A DNA stretch of 43,708 nt from Saprospiraceae bacterium (GTDB taxonomy: Bacteria > Bacteroidota > Bacteroidia > Chitinophagales > Saprospiraceae). A model generated the notes under the pieces. That model did no database searches. It was not told the DNA's origin and saw only the letters and a list, made by a program, of their open reading frames with translations. Below, piece after piece: positions 41,112 through 43,708 of this stretch. Positions within the stretch are counted from its first letter, which is position 1; the number at the start of each line of letters is the position of its first letter. The DNA is taken from positions 1 through 43,708 of the forward strand of contig JAIPBE010000027.1 in NCBI GenBank assembly GCA_021738725.1, given 5' to 3'. Both the position numbers and the translations under genes were made by a program.

Positions 41112-42905
41112 GTGAAACACCTCCTTGTCTTAAATCGCTTATTCTGGAGATACCGGTGGCGCTTGCTGTCAGGCATCGGTTTTGTGGCGTTGGCCAACTA
41201 TTTCTCTGTGCTTCAACCGAGGATGGTGCGCTATGCCCTGGATGAAGTGATTGCCAATATGCGTCTGTACCCCGTTCTAGATGGTTTCTCTGGCCAGGAG
41301 GTCCTGGGTGATTCCATCGGCGAACAACTACTCTTCTTTGGTGGGCTGGTGCTGACATTTGCGTTGATGATGGGCATCTTCATGTTTTTCATGCGGTGGA
41401 CGATTATCGTGATGTCAAGATTGATGGAATATGACATCCGTAAGGAGATCTATGATCATTATCAACAGTTAACCACGGCCTTTTACAAACGAAACAGTAC
41501 GGGCGATCTGATGTCCCGGATCACAGAGGATGTGTCCAAAGTGCGGATGTACCTTGGGCCAGCCATCCTGTATGGCATCAATCTGATCACCTTGTTTATT
41601 CTGGTCATACAGGCCATGATCCAGGTGAGTCCGATGCTCACACTATTCAGTTTGTTACCTCTGCCGATTCTCTCCATCTCCATCTACTACGTGAGTGATC
41701 TCATCAATCGGAAAAGCGGATTGATCCAGAAGCAATTGTCTTTCCTCAATACGGTCGCTCAGGAGGTATACAGCGGGATCCGGGTGGTCAAGTCATATGT
41801 GCAGGAAAAGGCAATGGTCCGGTATTTTGCCGACGAGAGTGAGACTTTCAAGGTGAAAGCACTGGATCTGGCCAAGGTGGATGCGCTCTTTTTCCCTTTC
41901 ATGGTCCTGATGATCGGGGTGAGTACGATCGTGACTATTTACGTCGGAGGGTTGCAGGTCTTCTCGGGGCAGATCACTACGGGCAATATCGGGGAGTTCG
42001 TCATCTATGTGAATATGCTGACCTGGCCGGTCACATCCATTGGATGGGTGGCCAGTATCATCCAGCAGGCGGATGCCTCGCAGCAACGTATCAATGAGTT
42101 TCTGGCCACAGAGCCGGATCTGGTCGATGGCGACCACCCGATGATCGAACTGAAAGGGGAGATCCAGTGTCGGAATATGTCCTTTACCTATCCGGATACC
42201 GGTATCGAAGCCTTGAAAAATGTCAGTTTTTCGTTGAAAGCGGGACAAAAGCTGGCGGTGGTCGGCCGCACCGGTAGCGGCAAGTCGACGTTGGCGGAGC
42301 TCTTGTTGCGGATGTACGATATTAGTTCCGGGGAATTGCTGTTGGATGGCCGACCGATCCATGAGTGGCGGTTGGCGGACCTGCGCGATCAGATCGGTTA
42401 TGTGCCCCAGGATGTCTTTCTTTTTTCAGACACCGTTGCGGCCAATATTGCTTTCGGGCATCCGGGAGCGGATCAGGCCGCCATCAGTTCATATGCCGGA
42501 GCGGCGGCAGTGGCCCAGGATATCGAACGGTTGCCAAATACGTATGACACGCTGGTGGGAGAGCGTGGGGTGACCTTGTCTGGCGGGCAGAAACAGCGCA
42601 TCTCGCTGGCGCGCGCTTTGATCAAACAGCCGCGGTTGATCATCCTGGATGACTGCCTTTCTGCCGTGGATACGGATACGGAGAAGCAGATCCTCCAGCA
42701 TATAGACGAAGAGATCGGACAGTCGACCGCGATCGTGATTACACACAGGATCACGAGTATGATCGATTTTGACCACATCCTGGTGCTGGACCAGGGCCAG
42801 GTGGTCGAGCAGGGGACGCATGCCGATCTTCTGGCCTTGAAGGGCGCTTATGCCGAACTTTACGAACATCAATTGCTGGAGTCCGAACAAGAGGGGATGT
42901 CCTAG
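41112..42905 (+). CDS. ABC exporter, fused membrane and ATPase domains
   Basis: Half-transporter of 597 aa starting at GTG. Six predicted membrane helices in residues of about 17-310 (for example LLFFGGLVLTFALMMGIFMF and MVLMIGVSTIVTIYVGGLQV), then an ATPase domain with Walker A GRTGSGKST, the Q-loop IGYVPQDVF, signature LSGGQKQRISLARAL, Walker B LIILDDCLSAVD and the switch His in IVITHR. It works as a dimer. The order of domains and the RYALDEVI-type N-terminus match MdlB/MsbA-like lipid or multidrug exporters. The Walker B is followed by Asp-Cys, not the usual catalytic Glu (LDDCLSAVD rather than LDEATSALD), so ATP hydrolysis could be weak and a partner subunit might be needed. Confidence 0.92.
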   Translation: MKHLLVLNRLFWRYRWRLLSGIGFVALANYFSVLQPRMVRYALDEVIANMRLYPVLDGFSGQEVLGDSIGEQLLFFGGLVLTFALMMGIFMFFMRWTIIVMSRLMEYDIRKEIYDHYQQLTTAFYKRNSTGDLMSRITEDVSKVRMYLGPAILYGINLITLFILVIQAMIQVSPMLTLFSLLPLPILSISIYYVSDLINRKSGLIQKQLSFLNTVAQEVYSGIRVVKSYVQEKAMVRYFADESETFKVKALDLAKVDALFFPFMVLMIGVSTIVTIYVGGLQVFSGQITTGNIGEFVIYVNMLTWPVTSIGWVASIIQQADASQQRINEFLATEPDLVDGDHPMIELKGEIQCRNMSFTYPDTGIEALKNVSFSLKAGQKLAVVGRTGSGKSTLAELLLRMYDISSGELLLDGRPIHEWRLADLRDQIGYVPQDVFLFSDTVAANIAFGHPGADQAAISSYAGAAAVAQDIERLPNTYDTLVGERGVTLSGGQKQRISLARALIKQPRLIILDDCLSAVDTDTEKQILQHIDEEIGQSTAIVITHRITSMIDFDHILVLDQGQVVEQGTHADLLALKGAYAELYEHQLLESEQEGMS

Positions 42906-42908
42906 TCT

Positions 42909-42938
42909 TTTGTAGCCAAATTATTAATGTTACATTTG
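42909..42938 (+). promoter_or_regulatory. Promoter TTTG-N18-TACATTTG of the PUR gene
   Basis: The -33 TTTG is at 42909-42912 and the exact -7 TACATTTG at 42931-42938, 18 nt apart: the best-formed promoter on the plus strand of this window. It gives a leader of about 25 nt to the GTG at 42970. Confidence 0.75.
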
Positions 42939-42969
42939 TTGATATCGATATAACCTAAAACAACGCCCC

Positions 42970-43371
42970 GTGGATCACGATCCGAAACGACAGGACTTGG
43001 TCAAATCACTTAAAGTACGGGCTGGTCGGCGGAGGACATACTTCATTGACGTCCGTCGAACCAAGGGTGATGATTTTTACATCACCATGACCGAAAGCAC
43101 CCGCCGATATGACGGTGATGGGTATGAGCGTCATAAGATTTTCCTCTATAAAGAAGACTTCAATCGGTTTTTAGGCTCTCTGGAAGAGAGCGTCAACTTT
43201 GTCAAGACGGAATTGATGCCGGATTATGACTTCGACGAGTTTGACCGTCGCCAGGCAGAATATGAAGCTCGAAAGGCGGAGGAGGATCGGCTTGAGCGTG
43301 AAGGCGGGTCAGACAATCCACCGCAAAAAGAGAATCAGAAGTCGTCCAACGAAGACCAGATCGACTGGTAA
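42970..43371 (+). CDS. PUR-family (DUF3276) nucleic-acid-binding protein
   Basis: Product of 133 aa starting at GTG (42970). The N-terminal ~85 residues form the PUR repeat: LKVRAGRRRTYFIDVRRTKG, DDFYITMTESTRRYDGDGYE and HKIFLYKEDFNRFLGSLEES, strands followed by a helix, as in bacterial Pur-alpha homologues that bind single-stranded DNA or RNA. The tail of ~45 residues is very acidic and polar and probably disordered. The protein is common in Bacteroidota; its cellular role is unsettled. It is separated from the ABC gene by 64 bp containing its own promoter. Confidence 0.9.
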   Translation: MDHDPKRQDLVKSLKVRAGRRRTYFIDVRRTKGDDFYITMTESTRRYDGDGYERHKIFLYKEDFNRFLGSLEESVNFVKTELMPDYDFDEFDRRQAEYEARKAEEDRLEREGGSDNPPQKENQKSSNEDQIDW

Positions 43372-43708
43372 GTCCCCAACATTCAATCAGTTTATTCCAA
43401 TGCAGTCCTTCGAATATATGGCAGTCGATATCCTTGCGGCTAAAGCCAGACTTGTGCGGACTAGTACTTCCGGTTGCCCAGCTATGGACGCCTATTAAAA
43501 CGCTCAGTTGTTCAAGGTTTAAAGGGGTAGCTGACGCTACCCCAGTTCAAGCTTCAAGGTCAATTACAATGAACTACTCCCCAATGGTGATACCAGTTAA
43601 GCTGGTTCTATAATTGAAATTAAAAATACCATTATCATCATCATTTTTCTTTTTTGCTTCTTTTTTCTTTTGTTGGTAAGTTGCTTTTTTGTGGATAATT
43701 CATGCGGC
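43372..43708. other. Right-edge spacer without a supported gene
   Basis: No gene is supported across these 337 bases. A 32-codon reading frame (43400-43498, plus) and a longer open frame without ATG on the minus strand overlap near 43400-43500; neither is recognised. A perfect 8-bp hairpin occupies 43524-43543 (GGGGTAGC/GCTACCCC), flanked by TTGAAC-type repeats. From about 43590 to the end the sequence turns AT-rich with T-runs. An open minus frame near 43560-43700 ends FNYRTSLTGITIGE but is closed by a TGA near the edge and has no ATG. Confidence 0.4.
43524..43543. repeat. Perfect 8-bp hairpin with 4-nt loop
   Basis: GGGGTAGC at 43524-43531 pairs with GCTACCCC at 43536-43543 around TGAC. 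There is no T-run on either side, so it is not a standard terminator. TTGAAC-type repeats lie on both sides (43509-43519 and near 43545-43559). Confidence 0.6.

Noticed and set aside
43400-43498. Short plus-strand peptide gene of 32 codons
   Set aside because: No recognised domain, no promoter, and overlapped by an open frame on the other strand; not enough to call a gene.
1-43708. CRISPR array, tRNA, rRNA, prophage, toxin-antitoxin or restriction system
   Set aside because: No regular repeat-spacer pattern, cloverleaf, rRNA segment or hallmark genes were found by reading both strands; a tool search for tRNA or small RNAs could still find something in the spacers.

Overview
The window is 43.7 kb of densely packed, mostly housekeeping chromosome from a member of the Bacteroidota, probably a Saprospiria-like lineage (the class is inference). 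The evidence is a 290-aa primary sigma factor, repeated TAnnTTTG promoter elements, a type B (CHU_C) type IX secretion C-terminal domain, a probable second type IX cargo protein, an OstA/LptD protein of the Bacteroidota form, a GWxTD protein, a PUR/DUF3276 protein and a long form of GAPDH. By eye, coding regions are a little over 50% G+C.

Layout. The left edge (1-330) has the N-terminus of a probable transposase running off the window, then degenerate CAGGAAC- and TTGAAC-type repeats. Next come lysA, a lipoprotein gene and valS (minus); an ECF sigma factor with its probable membrane anti-sigma factor (plus); a GNAT/FemAB-like acyltransferase (minus); an OmpA-family lipoprotein and a DUF6438-type lipoprotein (plus); and an LptD-like outer-membrane protein (minus). 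An amidase with a SPOR domain and an MCE/MlaD protein (plus) meet a small secreted protein (minus) at a perfect 20-bp bidirectional terminator. Then follow gamma-glutamyltransferase (plus), holA (minus), surE / small membrane protein / lpxB (plus), and a minus-strand block of topA, a DUF6794-like protein, a GWxTD protein, a lipoprotein and a membrane metallophosphoesterase. The right half holds an SDR oxidoreductase (plus), rplS and a large PKD/T9SS protein (minus), a TsaC/Sua5-like protein (plus), a C-terminal processing protease (minus), a secreted CARDB-like protein (plus), long GAPDH and sigA (minus), a START-like protein with comEC and a helix-hairpin-helix protein (plus), fbp (minus), and an ABC exporter and a PUR protein (plus). 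The right edge (43372-43708) is non-coding or unresolved, with a hairpin, a TTGAAC repeat shared with the left edge, and an AT-rich end.

How the genes work together. One theme is the cell envelope: LptD, LpxB, OmpA lipoprotein, MlaD, amidase, C-terminal protease, ABC exporter and T9SS cargo. A second is information processing: ValS, HolA, TopA, L19, the primary sigma factor and a possible t6A-synthesis protein. A third is gluconeogenesis and central metabolism: GAPDH, FBPase and LysA. ComEC and the helix-hairpin-helix protein form a plausible DNA-uptake module. The 35 genes lie in 20 alternating strand blocks; eight of nine convergent pairs are separated by 16 nt or less or overlap. Exact TAnnTTTG elements precede eleven genes and settle several start codons.

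I found no CRISPR array, tRNA, rRNA, prophage or defence island, and nothing I can defend as a wholly new biological system. The most useful leads are the ECF/anti-sigma pair, the leaderless-looking holA/surE promoters, the extreme convergent packing, and the repeat-bearing window edges.
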